Notes under the pieces: model-generated
What the model was told of the DNA's origin: nothing
The model's database searches: none
The model's input: only the letters and a program-made list of their open reading frames with translations
Shown: in pieces, positions 55,529 to 64,000 of the stretch
How the letters are laid out: each line of letters starts with the position of its first letter
Numbering within the stretch: the stretch's first letter is position 1
Source: an uncultured Propionibacteriaceae bacterium
Lineage (GTDB): Bacteria > Actinomycetota > Actinomycetes > Propionibacteriales > Propionibacteriaceae
Direction: 5' to 3'
Length of the DNA: 64,000 bases
Assembly (NCBI GenBank): GCA_938012815.1
Contig: CALLVV010000031.1
Coordinates: 33,056 to 97,055, forward strand
Made by a program: the position numbers and the translations under genes

Positions 55529-56071
55529 TCAGCAGCGGCGACCCGTCAGGGCCAGTACGCGGGTCTGGCGGTCCGCATCGTCGGGAACCTCAACAGGTCG
55601 TTTGCAGATCCCGTCCTGATAGAAGACGTCACCCCACGACGGAATACAGGTTTCCAGGAAGGCGAGTTCCGTATCGCTCAGTTCCAGATCGTTTCCGGCC
55701 GCCCACTGGATGTCCCAGGCGTGGACGATCAGGTCGAAGCGGTAGAAGCTCAGCAGTGTGTCGGCCAGGGTGGTCGGCCCGAAGAAGGAATCGTAGGTGG
55801 CCAGGAGTGTTTCCTCGTCGGCCATCGCCGCTCTCACGGCGGTCGCGTGCGCGGCCCAGGCCTCATGCGGTGCCCCCTCCGGGCGAGGACCCAGCCCCAG
55901 ACCTCGTTTGCCGAAGACATCGCGCTGGGTGTCGATGATGTGGTCGAGGACATCCTTCGCGGTCCACCCCTCACAGGGACTCGGATTCTCCCAGCGGTCG
56001 GCGTCGAGGTTCGCGATTCGCCGGGTGAAGGTGTCGACGTGGCCGAGGAATTGCGTGATTCGAGTATCCAT
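55529..56071 (-). CDS. DinB-like TIGR03086 family protein
   Basis: A 180-residue four-helix-bundle protein of the DinB/mycothiol-dependent superfamily. Typical blocks are ANLDADRWENPSPCEGWTAKDV, LDHIIDTQRDVFG with the first metal histidine, and FYRFDLIVHAWDIQWAAG with the others. ELAFLETCIP follows. In actinobacteria such proteins are metal-binding thiol-dependent transferases or isomerases, and the substrate here is unknown. It is divergent from the AraC gene with 35 bp between starts, so the two may share control. Confidence 0.85.
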   Translation of the reverse strand: MDTRITQFLGHVDTFTRRIANLDADRWENPSPCEGWTAKDVLDHIIDTQRDVFGKRGLGLGPRPEGAPHEAWAAHATAVRAAMADEETLLATYDSFFGPTTLADTLLSFYRFDLIVHAWDIQWAAGNDLELSDTELAFLETCIPSWGDVFYQDGICKRPVEVPDDADRQTRVLALTGRRC

Positions 56072-56106
56072 GGACGTTAGTGTGCTCGTGAGAAAGGGAA
56101 GAAGTA

Positions 56107-56988
56107 TTGAACGAATACGACACGTCCTTCCGGGAACGGGCCCAACTCGCGGACGCCCATGGCTTCAGCCCGCCGGTGTACCGCTTCACACCCCGGGCGG
56201 GCCTGGCTGATGCGGTGCGGCGTTTCTGGGTTCCGGTGTGGGATCTCGCGCCCGGGCGGGAGTCAATCCAACGGGTCCTGCAATACCCGGTCTGTCTCAT
56301 CACGGTCGACGCCGACCACGCCAGCGTGGTCGGCCCCACCAGCGGACTTGCCACCAAGAGGCTCACCGGCCGTGGCTGGACCGTCGGAGCGATGCTGCAA
56401 CCCGCTGCCGGGCGACAGCTGATCGGGGCGGACGTCTCGACCCTGGTCGACGGGCAGATCGCACTCGAGGACTCCACCCTGACGGAGGTTCCTCGACTGG
56501 TCACCGACATCCGGGCCAGCATGACCCACCCCGATGATCCGGCAGCCAGGGAATCCGCCATCGCGGTGATGGAGACCGCGCTGCGGAGGCTGACCCCGGT
56601 AGATCCCGAGGGCCTCGCGGTGAACACCATCGTCCGCACCGTCGAGAACGACCCCACCATCCAACGGGTCTCCCAGATCTGCGAACGCTTCGGCATGAAC
56701 GAACGCACACTGCAACGCCTGGCGGCGAAACGAATCGGGTTGACACCGAAATGGTTGATCCGCCGCAGACGACTTCACGAGGCATCCTGGCGGCTGTCCG
56801 GAGACGCGGCCCTGGCGGAACTTGCCGCATCCCTCGGATACTCCGATCAGGCCCATTTCCAACGCGACTTCCGGTCAGCAACCGGCATCACGCCGACCAC
56901 CTATGCCAGGCAGCGCAGATCGGTCTCAAAGAAGACGCAAAGGGCAGCTGAAGACCCCTCTCAGTCGGGCAGCGAGCGGGTGCCGTAG
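56107..56988 (+). CDS. AraC-family transcriptional regulator
   Basis: A 293-residue regulator. The N-terminal ~150 residues form a ligand- or partner-sensing domain (DUF6597-like; RFTPRAGLADAVRRFWVPVW, GAMLQPAAGRQLIG). The C-terminal AraC DNA-binding domain (about 185-285) has RVSQICERFGMNERTLQRLAA and LAELAASLGYSDQAHFQRDFR, the canonical second helix-turn-helix. The start is TTG at 56107. The divergent DinB-like gene is the natural target. The 3' end overlaps the convergent aldolase gene by 28 nt. Confidence 0.9.
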   Translation: MNEYDTSFRERAQLADAHGFSPPVYRFTPRAGLADAVRRFWVPVWDLAPGRESIQRVLQYPVCLITVDADHASVVGPTSGLATKRLTGRGWTVGAMLQPAAGRQLIGADVSTLVDGQIALEDSTLTEVPRLVTDIRASMTHPDDPAARESAIAVMETALRRLTPVDPEGLAVNTIVRTVENDPTIQRVSQICERFGMNERTLQRLAAKRIGLTPKWLIRRRRLHEASWRLSGDAALAELAASLGYSDQAHFQRDFRSATGITPTTYARQRRSVSKKTQRAAEDPSQSGSERVP

Positions 56989-57635
56989 ATCTTCTCCCAG
57001 TCGTTGATGAAGGTGTCGACGGCGGCCTCAATGCCTGGCGCCGACAAGGCGAAGCGCAGCAGCTTCGGTGACAGCGTCACCGCGTCGGCGCCCGCCTCGA
57101 GGGCGTGGGAGACCTGGGAGACGTTCTTGAAACTCGCCGCCATGATCTTGCTGGGGGCGTCGAACCGGCGGATGAAACCGGCGAGGGCCTCCAGGGTGCC
57201 GCGGGTGTCGATGTCGAGCGATTGCATACGGTTGTAGTACGGCGCCAGGTAGTCGACGCCGGTCGCGATCGCCAGGAATCCCTGGGTCTTGGAGTAGATC
57301 GCGGTTGCGGTGACCCTGACCCCCTCGGCCTTCAGGTGGCGCATGGCCGCGATACCGGCCTCGGTGGTGGGGATCTTGGGGTAGACCCTGTCATCGATCC
57401 TGTCGAGCAGTTTGTGGGCGTCGTCGATCATGCCCCGGGTGTCCTTGGCGAGGACCTGCACGTGCAGGGTGCGATCCGGGCCGATGATCTCGCGGATCCG
57501 GCGGAAGTGGGCGTAGAAATCGACCTTGCCCTCGGCCTTGAGGATCGTGGGATTGGTGGTCACACCGGTGACGGGATAGATCGGGGTCAGCCTCTCGATG
57601 TCGTCGAGATTGGCCGTGTCGAACAGGATGTCCAT
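56961..57635 (-). CDS. fsa: Fructose-6-phosphate aldolase / transaldolase-like protein
   Basis: A 224-residue TIM-barrel aldolase of the FSA/TalC group, shorter than true transaldolases. Motifs: MDILFDTANLDDIERL, GVTTNPTILKAEGK, the Schiff-base lysine probably in YPKIPTTEAG, and TATAIYSKTQGFLAIATGVDYLAPYYNRM. AGADAVTLSP follows. Such enzymes cleave or form fructose 6-phosphate from dihydroxyacetone and glyceraldehyde 3-phosphate; physiological substrates vary. The ATG at 57635 fits the family start, whereas the upstream extension does not. Confidence 0.9.
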   Translation of the reverse strand: MDILFDTANLDDIERLTPIYPVTGVTTNPTILKAEGKVDFYAHFRRIREIIGPDRTLHVQVLAKDTRGMIDDAHKLLDRIDDRVYPKIPTTEAGIAAMRHLKAEGVRVTATAIYSKTQGFLAIATGVDYLAPYYNRMQSLDIDTRGTLEALAGFIRRFDAPSKIMAASFKNVSQVSHALEAGADAVTLSPKLLRFALSAPGIEAAVDTFINDWEKIYGTRSLPD

Positions 57636-57699
57636 GGCGCACACCCTAACGCCGGGCACACCACCGCCGCACCCGACCTCCCAGGAGGGTTTTCGGCGA

Positions 57700-59658
57700 T
57701 CACTCCTTCAGCGCATACAACCAGGCCAGCAGGAGGGAACGGGAGAACCCGTCGTCGATGGGCACCGTTTCCGCCAGGCTGATTGCCTGCTCCCGGGCCT
57801 GCGGCCCTGACAGGGCCCAGTAGGCCAGCAGCAGGTCCCCGTAGGTGCGGTTGAAGGTGTCGGCCGTCAACGCCTCCCCGACGTTGGCTGCCACTCTGGC
57901 GCGGTCCACCCCCAGATAGGTCGATGCGGGGGTCACGGGGAGGACCTGGATGGCCAGGCCCGCTTCCGGGTCGGCGGAGAACCAGGTGGCGAAGTCCCGT
58001 TTACCACCGAAGTTCAACGGCAGGTAGCTGTGGTCGAGTGGGGCGTACAGCGGATCGTCGACGTTGAAGTTCAACCAGTACTTCAGCGCGGCGTCGGCCT
58101 CGCTCGACTGCATCCAGGCGGCCTGATCCGCCAAGGCCTGATCGCCACTGACCCCTGCCCAGAGCCGCAGCCCCATCCAGGCAGCGACGGCCTCACTGGT
58201 GGATTCCTGGTTGTTGGCGTCGGCGAACGGTGAGGTGCCGGAGGCCCACGAATGGGAGGCGTAGACGTCGTAGACGCGCATGGCGGGGAAATTGTCCGAG
58301 GCGGTCGGACGGGCGATGTCGGAGGCCAGCAGGGTGGCCACCGGCGACAGCTCCGGGAGCAGACCCGGGTCGTCCATGGCGGCGAGGGCTGCCGCGTGCA
58401 GGAAGTAGCCGTAGTGGAAATGGTGGTCGTTGAACTCGTCGCTACCGAAGGTGGAGACCAGACCGACCATGCCGTGATTGGTCTGGTCGTAGAAGAAACA
58501 GCGATCGGTCTTCAAACCAGCGCATCCCGCCGGGTTCAGCCACGTCCTCAACTCAGGCACCAGCCGGTTGCGAACCGCGGCGGCCAGGTCGTCGCGCCCC
58601 AGCGTTTTCGCCAAGTGCATGAGCTGGGCGTCCCGGGCCAGTGCCTTCCCAGCGAAGTAGGTGTCGGCGGGATAGGCCGGAAGCCCCTGGATGTCCGCCT
58701 CGAGGCGTGTGATGAGTTTCGTGCGGGCGGCTTCGTCCAGACCTCCCACATCGTAGGTCGCCGGCGCCGGCTGCTTCGGGGTGTTCCAGGTCACCGAAGA
58801 CGTCAGACACAGCCGGAGTTTGCCGTAGACGCTCTCGTAGGTTCCCAGCTGGCAGTCCTGGGTGGTGTCCGCCGCCTGATGGGGCATGGTGGCCACCAGG
58901 GTGGGTGCCCCGTCGGTGGTGTGCCACCCGATGGTGGTGGAGACCTTCTCGTCACCGACCTGCCACGACGCTTCGGACGACGTCACGGGACGGATCTTGT
59001 CGAGCAGGTCCGCCTTCGACATTCCGTCGGGGACGGCGGCCCACGTCGCTGCCTGCCCCTCCTGCAGTCGCAGCTGGGAGACCCCGGAACCGGGGTCGGG
59101 GGTCAGGGCGAAGTGGTCGGGCAGCGGGGAGGTTTCCAGCGTCACCGACCTCGACGCGGTGAAGGTGACCTGGGGTGAGCCCTGCGCCAGCGTGACCCGG
59201 CCGATCGGCCCGGATGCGTCCCGGGCCTCCGCGACGACGGTGACCGTGTCATAGGCCACTACCTGCCAGCCCTCGAGACCCGGCAGGGTGACCGAAACCT
59301 CGGGTCGATGACCGCCGAACAGGGTCTTCTCGGTGGAGCGCACCTCCGGCAGTCCGAAATCGAACCCGGTGGCCTTCAGCTGGAAGCTCAGCGGCAAGGG
59401 ATACACCGGCAGGGGTTCGGGGCCGAAGACCATCCCGGAGAACCATCGATTGGTGGGTGGCACGAGGCCTTCAGCGAGTCGGGTGGGGTTGAGATTCTTG
59501 CCCTGACGCTGGGCCACCGCATCGAGAGCGGCGACCTCACCGGGAAGTTCGCTCGGTGGGGACGGCGGCTCAGGTGAGGGTCCGGTGGTGCTGCTCGGCA
59601 GCAGCGCGGTCGCGACCAGGCAGACGGTCGCCAGAGATAGCCGAAGGAAACGTCTCAA
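57700..59658 (-). CDS. Secreted GH81 endo-beta-1,3-glucanase
   Basis: A 652-residue exported glycoside hydrolase. The signal peptide (LRLSLATVCLVATALLPSS) is followed by a Pro/Ser linker, and then the GH81 fold. It opens with NRWFSGMVFGPEPLPVYPLPLSF. The catalytic (alpha/alpha)6 region has DEFNDHHFHYGYFLHAA and SHSWASG...NNQESTSEAVAAW, containing the conserved Asp and Glu pair. It starts with TTG overlapping the stop of the adaptor gene (TTGA) and is the last gene of the GT2 operon. It likely trims or releases the polymer made by the synthase. Confidence 0.9.
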   Translation of the reverse strand: MRRFLRLSLATVCLVATALLPSSTTGPSPEPPSPPSELPGEVAALDAVAQRQGKNLNPTRLAEGLVPPTNRWFSGMVFGPEPLPVYPLPLSFQLKATGFDFGLPEVRSTEKTLFGGHRPEVSVTLPGLEGWQVVAYDTVTVVAEARDASGPIGRVTLAQGSPQVTFTASRSVTLETSPLPDHFALTPDPGSGVSQLRLQEGQAATWAAVPDGMSKADLLDKIRPVTSSEASWQVGDEKVSTTIGWHTTDGAPTLVATMPHQAADTTQDCQLGTYESVYGKLRLCLTSSVTWNTPKQPAPATYDVGGLDEAARTKLITRLEADIQGLPAYPADTYFAGKALARDAQLMHLAKTLGRDDLAAAVRNRLVPELRTWLNPAGCAGLKTDRCFFYDQTNHGMVGLVSTFGSDEFNDHHFHYGYFLHAAALAAMDDPGLLPELSPVATLLASDIARPTASDNFPAMRVYDVYASHSWASGTSPFADANNQESTSEAVAAWMGLRLWAGVSGDQALADQAAWMQSSEADAALKYWLNFNVDDPLYAPLDHSYLPLNFGGKRDFATWFSADPEAGLAIQVLPVTPASTYLGVDRARVAANVGEALTADTFNRTYGDLLLAYWALSGPQAREQAISLAETVPIDDGFSRSLLLAWLYALKE

Positions 59659-60398
59659 CGCAGCCCGATCTTCACGAGAAACTCCCGGAAGGCCTGGGTG
59701 GGCCCGGCCAGGATGCCGTCATCGCGCAGGCTCATGACCGCGGTGACGGGCGTGCCCCGCCTGGTGAGGAGCATGAGGCCTTCGGCCTGAAGCGCCTCGC
59801 TGGAGACCGTCACCTCGGTGACGGTGTTGTTCGCGGCCTCGTCGGTGCTGATGTTGACGCTCATGACCTGGCCTTCCACGAGCTGACCGTCGGGCAGGTG
59901 AACGGTCACCTTGCCGTCCCCCTCGATTCGTCCGTAATCGGATGGGTTGAGCTGGAACCTCGCCACCACGGTCTTGTTCTTGCTGGAGACGATCTCGGCC
60001 AGACGTTCCGTGCCGTTGACGTAACTTCCCCGGAAAGCTGCGAAACTGTCCAGGTAGCCGGCGATGGTGGCGTAGAAGGTGATGGTGCCGGCCTTCAGGT
60101 CGATCTTGTAGCCGTCGGTGCTGTTCGCTTCCACCCCGAGGGCCGCCATGTCCTTCAGGTTGGCGCTGGTGATCGTGAAGAGCTGATCGCCGGCCGAGAC
60201 GTACTCGCCGGGGTTGTGGTTCTGTTCCGTGACCACACCCCCGTACGGGGAGGCGACCACCGTGCGGGGTGCCTCGACGTGGGCCGTCAGGCTCGTCACC
60301 TGATTCTGCCGCTGGTTGAACAGCAGCGTCAGGACACCCAGGACGAGAATGACGATGACGATGCCACTGAGCAGTTTGAGGCGATTCAGGAAGGACAT
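59655..60398 (-). CDS. Membrane-fusion/HlyD-like protein of the glucan operon
   Basis: A 247-residue protein with one N-terminal membrane helix (LLSGIVIVILVLGVLTLLF) and an extracellular part. A lipoyl-like hairpin (TVVASPYGGVVTEQNHNPGEYVS, AGDQLFTI) and a beta-barrel (VVARFQLNPSDYGRI, GKVTVHLPDGQLVEGQV) fit HlyD-type membrane-fusion proteins. It is much shorter than transporter adaptors, with almost no coiled coil. In some bacterial glycan synthase operons a similar protein accompanies the synthase. It lies between the GT2 and GH81 genes and overlaps the latter. Confidence 0.75.
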   Translation of the reverse strand: MSFLNRLKLLSGIVIVILVLGVLTLLFNQRQNQVTSLTAHVEAPRTVVASPYGGVVTEQNHNPGEYVSAGDQLFTITSANLKDMAALGVEANSTDGYKIDLKAGTITFYATIAGYLDSFAAFRGSYVNGTERLAEIVSSKNKTVVARFQLNPSDYGRIEGDGKVTVHLPDGQLVEGQVMSVNISTDEAANNTVTEVTVSSEALQAEGLMLLTRRGTPVTAVMSLRDDGILAGPTQAFREFLVKIGLR

Positions 60399-60401
60399 GG
60401 A

Positions 60402-62234
60402 TCAACTCTTTCGATCGTGAGTTTCAGGACGTTCGGCAAGGGTGTCCCGGGCGGCCTGGGCGTCCAGGATGGCTCCGGCGTCCAGGGTCTCGGGTTGTCC
60501 GCCTGCCGGGACCAGTTGCCTCCCCCGATCGAGGGATCCCGACTCCTCCAGGCAGCGTCGTGGCAGTTTCCTCTCCTGTTTCTTCTGATGGTTCTCCAAG
60601 AAGGCGGTGACGACGAACGCCCCGAGGAAGACGGCGTTCAGCACACACCAGAAAGTGGCAACGTTGAGGTGCCCCATCGAGTAGTCACGGTAGATCGACA
60701 CGATTGAGGTGCCGACCATGAGCACAAATGCCCACACCTGAACCATGATGAAATTGAAGGCCGAGGTCCTGCCCTTCGTCGCCCCCGTCGCCGCCCATTT
60801 TGTATCCACCTTGAGCAGGGCATTGAAGAAAGCCTTTATGTAGATGGGGAAAGAATTGGCAGCCAGCAGCAGAACCTCCCAGCGGAAGGTACCCGCAATC
60901 ACCGCGGCCAACACGATCTGCATAACGTAGAAACCGGGATAGAACAGCGCCCATTCGTACCATTTGACCGCCAGCGTCACGGGTCGCAGGTCGAAGAAAA
61001 CCTCCATCAGCGGGACCATCATGAGCAGACCAGGCGCTATACCCGTGAAGTAGAACGTGCACGTGACGAAGTACATGAGCCGCTGGTCCATGTGGAGGCG
61101 ACGGCGTGGGCTGAGGGGGTTGTGGGTGAACAGGATCTCGAACCCGCCGGTGGCCCAGCGGAGCTGCTGCTTGCTGTAGGCCTCGATGGTGTCAGGGGTT
61201 TCGCCAACGGCGAGTTCCTTGGGCTGGAAGATCGAGCGCCAGCCGCGTTCGTGCAGGAGAATCGAGGTCCAGATGTCCTCCGACTTGGACTGGGTGTAGA
61301 TCCCTCCTATGTCCTTGACGGCGGCCCGGCGGAACAGCACGTTGGTGCCCACGCAGAAGGCGGCGTTGAACTCGTTGCGGCCCGGCTGGATGAACCGGTA
61401 GAAGACCATCTGGATGAATCCGGCGCCCCGGGAGACGATGTTGTTGAGGTTGCCGTAGACCTGGGGGGCCTGAACGAAGGCCACGTTCGGGTCCTCCATG
61501 AACGGGATCATTTCGTAGAGGAACTCGGGTTTGGCGACGAAATCGGCGTCGAAGATGACGAAGAACTCGGCCTTGGCCACGGACAGGGCGTTGTTGACGT
61601 TGCCCGCCTTGGCTCCGGAGCTTCCGAGGCGACGCACGTAGCGGCAGCCGAGGAACTTGGCCAGGTCGCGCACCTCGTCGGAGTCCCCGTCGTCCAGGAT
61701 CCATGTGGTGTGGCGACCGTGCATGGCCATGGCCGCCCTGACCGTGGTCTCGATGACGTCCAGCGGCTCGCCGTAGACCGTGATGAGCACGTCCACGTCG
61801 ATCTGGCGTCCGTTGATGTGCATCGGCCACTTCGCGGGGTCGTCCTCGATCCCCAGCTGGGCGTTGAGCTGTGGGTCGTACAGCTCCGCCTGGGCGGTCT
61901 GGAACCTGTAGTTGGGCTGGCGGCCGTAACCGGACAGCATCGTCCACAGGGCCATGGACGCCTGGAAGATGAGGATCAGCTCGCACGAGATGACGATGAG
62001 CCAGGGAATGAGGTCACCCCTGAAGTTGGGGTTCAGGAGGAAGCCCGCGTAGGCCAGCACCCCGATCGAGGCGAACACGGCGACCAGGAGCAGGGTGGGG
62101 GAGTAGCGCCCGGAGATTGAGGCGCGACGTTCCTCGGGGGCTAGGTCGTCGACGAGCGCGAGTTCGGTATTGGCATTGACGGCTGACAGGTCAGCCTTTG
62201 AGCGGCGCCGCCGGGATCGGCGTGACGGGGACAC
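60402..62234 (-). CDS. Processive GT2 glycosyltransferase, cellulose/curdlan-synthase-like
   Basis: A 610-residue membrane glycan synthase. Two N-terminal helices (about 48-105) precede a GT-A domain with the processive-transferase residues: aspartate in VLITVYGEPLDV, ILDDGDSD, DADF, the TED-like acid in QSKSEDIW and the QxxRW motif as QLRWATGG. Four to six membrane helices follow (about 385-560). The C-terminal tail is basic and disordered, without a PilZ c-di-GMP domain. It starts at GTG (62234) with GGAGG upstream. The operon partner GH81 implies a beta-1,3-glucan product; this is inference. Confidence 0.9.
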   Translation of the reverse strand: MSPSRRSRRRRSKADLSAVNANTELALVDDLAPEERRASISGRYSPTLLLVAVFASIGVLAYAGFLLNPNFRGDLIPWLIVISCELILIFQASMALWTMLSGYGRQPNYRFQTAQAELYDPQLNAQLGIEDDPAKWPMHINGRQIDVDVLITVYGEPLDVIETTVRAAMAMHGRHTTWILDDGDSDEVRDLAKFLGCRYVRRLGSSGAKAGNVNNALSVAKAEFFVIFDADFVAKPEFLYEMIPFMEDPNVAFVQAPQVYGNLNNIVSRGAGFIQMVFYRFIQPGRNEFNAAFCVGTNVLFRRAAVKDIGGIYTQSKSEDIWTSILLHERGWRSIFQPKELAVGETPDTIEAYSKQQLRWATGGFEILFTHNPLSPRRRLHMDQRLMYFVTCTFYFTGIAPGLLMMVPLMEVFFDLRPVTLAVKWYEWALFYPGFYVMQIVLAAVIAGTFRWEVLLLAANSFPIYIKAFFNALLKVDTKWAATGATKGRTSAFNFIMVQVWAFVLMVGTSIVSIYRDYSMGHLNVATFWCVLNAVFLGAFVVTAFLENHQKKQERKLPRRCLEESGSLDRGRQLVPAGGQPETLDAGAILDAQAARDTLAERPETHDRKS

Positions 62235-62249
62235 GGAGCCTCCTGTCGG

Positions 62250-62309
62250 AGTTGTTTTAACTGATTTCTCTGGAAAACAGGGTGACGCGCAGGTTGGCTG
62301 GAGTTAACT
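62250..62309. promoter_or_regulatory. AGTTAACT-type sites upstream of the glucan operon
   Basis: AGTTAACT at 62302-62309 is identical to the pair upstream of the Crp/Fnr gene. A looser AGTT-N5-AACT stands at 62250-62262, just before the GT2 ribosome binding site. The AT-rich 62240-62345 segment presumably holds the operon promoter. The rest of the gap to 62600 has no supported gene. Confidence 0.35.
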
Positions 62310-62613
62310 TATGCCGATTGACAGTTTACCGTGGGCAAAGTGCGATTCGTGTATTGACGGGGCTCGCGGGAGTCGTACAAAAGGCCATGGTTTGTTGGGG
62401 TTTTGTCAGCGTGAAGTCGCGTCCCCATTGCCCGTCGGCTTTTCGGCTGTTCGATCGTGCCGAAAACCGGCCCCGGCGGCCGGTTCCGTCCGTTTCCTCC
62501 CGGGTCGGTGGTCGCCTGGCCCGCGCAGGCAAGCGGCGAAACCGGGGTTGGCGACGTCTGCGGGGTGGTCAGGATGCGGAACCGGGAGGCCCGGCAACGT
62601 GCGTCCCTGTTTC

Positions 62614-62641
62614 TTGACGATCGGAAACGATAGGGTATCGT
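62614..62641 (+). promoter_or_regulatory. Promoter of the DeoR gene
   Basis: TTGACG (62614-62619) and TATCGT (62636-62641) stand 16 bp apart, and the -10 lies in an inverted repeat ACGATA-GGG-TATCGT. This is a good match to a housekeeping sigma promoter in a GC-rich genome. Confidence 0.5.
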
Positions 62642-62645
62642 AGGT

Positions 62646-62666
62646 CTTGCGAAAGAGTTTCGTAAG
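62646..62666. promoter_or_regulatory. Operator-like inverted repeat before the DeoR gene
   Basis: CTTGCGAAA-GAG-TTTCGTAAG, nine-base arms with one mismatch, sits between the promoter and the ribosome binding site. Such a site is suited to autorepression by the DeoR protein. Confidence 0.5.
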
Positions 62667-62685
62667 TAAGCGGAAGGGTCCAGCG

Positions 62686-63438
62686 ATGGCGGTGGAACGC
62701 ACGGAACGCGAGAGCGCGATCCTCGCGAAGCTGGCCGATGACGGGCGGCTGAGCGTCTCCGGTCTGGCCAACGACTTCGGGGTCTCCGAGGTGACCATTC
62801 GTGGCCACCTGCGCACCCTCGAACAGCAGGGCATGCTGGTGCGCACCCGGGGTGGGGCGCGACCCATCACTCTCCAGGGGATCCTGCAACGGCAGCAGGT
62901 CAACGTGGAAGCCAAGGAGAAGATCGCGCAGGCCGCCGCGGAGCTGATCGGCGACGACGACACCGTCATGATCGAGGCCGGCACCACCGCGGCGCTGATC
63001 GCCCGGCACCTGACCGGCAGGCGAGGGGTGCAGATCGTCACCAACTCGACGCTGGTGTTCAACAATGCCCGCGCCAACCCCGCGTTGAACATCATCCTCG
63101 CGGGTGGGGTGTTCCGGCCCGAATCGGAATCCCTCGTCGGCCCCCTCGCGGAACGCGCCATCGCCGATTTCAACACCCGAATCGCCTTCCTCGGCACCGA
63201 CGGTTTCTCTCCCGAACGCGGTCTGACGACGCGTTTCGTGGAAGGCGCGCAGGTGGCCACCACCATGCGGGAACGCGCTGAGGAGACCTGGCTCGTCGCC
63301 GATTCCTCCAAGTTCGGGCAGGCGGGGTTCGTTTCCTTCCTGCCGCTGGATGCCATCACGGGCATCATCACCGACTCCGGTCTCCCCGACGATGCCGTGG
63401 AGGCCCTCAAGGAACACACCCACGTTCGCATCGTCTAG
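62686..63438 (+). CDS. DeoR-family transcriptional regulator
   Basis: A 250-residue repressor of the DeoR type. The N-terminal helix-turn-helix is ERESAILAKLADDGRLSVSG followed by GVSEVTIRGHLRTLEQQG. A sugar-phosphate-sensing DeoRC domain (about residues 75-235) has MIEAGTTAALIARHL, VTNS, LAGGVFRPESESLVGP, and FLGTDGFSPERGLTT. VADSSKFGQAGF follows. I chose the ATG at 62686 with GGAAGGG upstream; the longer frame starts inside the operator. The E2 gene begins 11 nt after its stop and is a likely target together with downstream dehydrogenase genes. Confidence 0.92.
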   Translation: MAVERTERESAILAKLADDGRLSVSGLANDFGVSEVTIRGHLRTLEQQGMLVRTRGGARPITLQGILQRQQVNVEAKEKIAQAAAELIGDDDTVMIEAGTTAALIARHLTGRRGVQIVTNSTLVFNNARANPALNIILAGGVFRPESESLVGPLAERAIADFNTRIAFLGTDGFSPERGLTTRFVEGAQVATTMRERAEETWLVADSSKFGQAGFVSFLPLDAITGIITDSGLPDDAVEALKEHTHVRIV

Positions 63439-63448
63439 GAGAAACCAA

Positions 63449-64000
63449 ATGGCAACCGTCATAGTCATGCCGGCCCTCGGGAACAGCGTCGAGTCCTGTC
63501 TCATCGTGTCCTGGCTGGTCAAGGAGGGCGACACCATCGCCGAGAACGGCATCCTCTGTGAGGTGGAGACCGACAAGGCTTCCATGGAGGTGCCCAGCAC
63601 CGCGTCCGGAACCGTGCTGAAGCTGCTGTGGGCCGAGGGTGACGACGTCCCCGTCAAGCAGCCCCTCCTCGTGGTCGGGGAACCCGGCGAGGACCCCGCC
63701 CCCGTGCTGGCCGAGGTGGGTTTCGGTGCCGCGCAGGAAGAGGCCCCCGAACAGACCGCCGTCGCGGCCGCCGAGTCCCCGGTGCCGGTGCCCACCGGCG
63801 CATCCGTGGCTGGTGACGAACGCGGCTCCAGTCCGCGCGCCCGCAACCTGGCTGCCGCGGAGGGCGTCGACATCGCGGCCGTTCCCGCGGGCACCGGCCC
63901 CGGAGGTCGCGTGATCGCCCGCGACGTGGCGGCCGGCCTGTCCGGGGACATGGAGGTCGCGGTCTGGACCGACCCGGAGGTCCTGGTGACCGACGACCCG
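63449..64000 (+). CDS. Dihydrolipoamide acyltransferase (E2), N-terminal part; 3' end outside window
   Basis: The frame runs off the window after 184 codons. A lipoyl domain (residues 1-80) has TVIVMPALGNSVESC and the lipoylated lysine in EVETDKASMEVPST. A Pro/Ala/Glu-rich hinge follows (80-125), then the peripheral-subunit-binding domain (SPRARNLAAAEGVDIAAV, GPGGRVIARDV). It is a 2-oxoacid dehydrogenase or acetoin dehydrogenase E2; the catalytic domain that would decide this lies beyond the edge. It is preceded by AGGAGA. The lipoate ligase in this window could modify it. Confidence 0.9.
   Translation, partial: MATVIVMPALGNSVESCLIVSWLVKEGDTIAENGILCEVETDKASMEVPSTASGTVLKLLWAEGDDVPVKQPLLVVGEPGEDPAPVLAEVGFGAAQEEAPEQTAVAAAESPVPVPTGASVAGDERGSSPRARNLAAAEGVDIAAVPAGTGPGGRVIARDVAAGLSGDMEVAVWTDPEVLVTDDP

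Overview
High-GC actinobacterial chromosome. Gene content and codon bias fit a propionic-acid bacterium (Propionibacteriaceae, perhaps Arachnia-like); this placement is inference, since there is no 16S rRNA in the window. Housekeeping markers in typical actinobacterial neighbourhoods include rplY-pth-mfd-lipoprotein-mazG, eno-ftsB-DUF501-ppx and purL. Both ends cut genes: an L-lactate dehydrogenase at the left and an E2 acyltransferase at the right.

Layout. 1-8.3 kb: lactate dehydrogenase 3' end, a Crp/Fnr regulator, a MacB/FtsX-type ABC exporter, and a GntR(YtrA)-ABC-permease-permease cassette with a clear operator. 8.3-14 kb: 3-methyladenine glycosylase, histidine phosphatase, a LysR-hydrolase-SnoaL group and a ferric-reductase-like flavocytochrome. 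14-19.6 kb: rplY, pth, mfd, a SurA-like lipoprotein, mazG. 19.6-21.9 kb: two tandem tRNA-like RNAs that I read as YrlA-type Y RNAs, followed by the Ro60 orthologue (rsr) and a small HTH protein. 22-29 kb: an AT-richer unknown gene, the eno operon, a tRNA with anticodon UAA, purL. 29-36 kb: accessory DNA with a kinase-like gene, an IS3 remnant, a DUF4132 gene between two copies of a ~280 bp repeat, an M28 peptidase and a PaiB protein. 36-43 kb: a disordered membrane protein, a lipoate ligase with its accessory domain at the N-terminus, a DUF3060 lipoprotein with a truncated response regulator, and a polar amino acid ABC importer.

43.2-52.5 kb is a complete-looking type I-G (formerly I-U) CRISPR-Cas locus: csb1, csb2, cas3, cas4-cas1, cas2 and an array of nine repeats, all read leftward. 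The Cas3 gene looks like two ancestral ATGA-overlapping genes (cas3 and a 'Cas3-extension' gene) joined in frame by a 73-bp insertion that carries a 37-bp duplication. A ribosome binding site and start codons are still present inside the fusion. Dead genes (P-type ATPase, DUF4143 ATPase) lie beyond the locus.

53-64 kb: a secreted trypsin-like protease, a DinB-like protein, an AraC regulator, an Fsa-type aldolase, and a three-gene operon (processive GT2 synthase, membrane-fusion-like protein, GH81 endo-beta-1,3-glucanase) that probably makes and trims an extracellular beta-glucan. The window ends with a DeoR regulator and a lipoylated E2 subunit.
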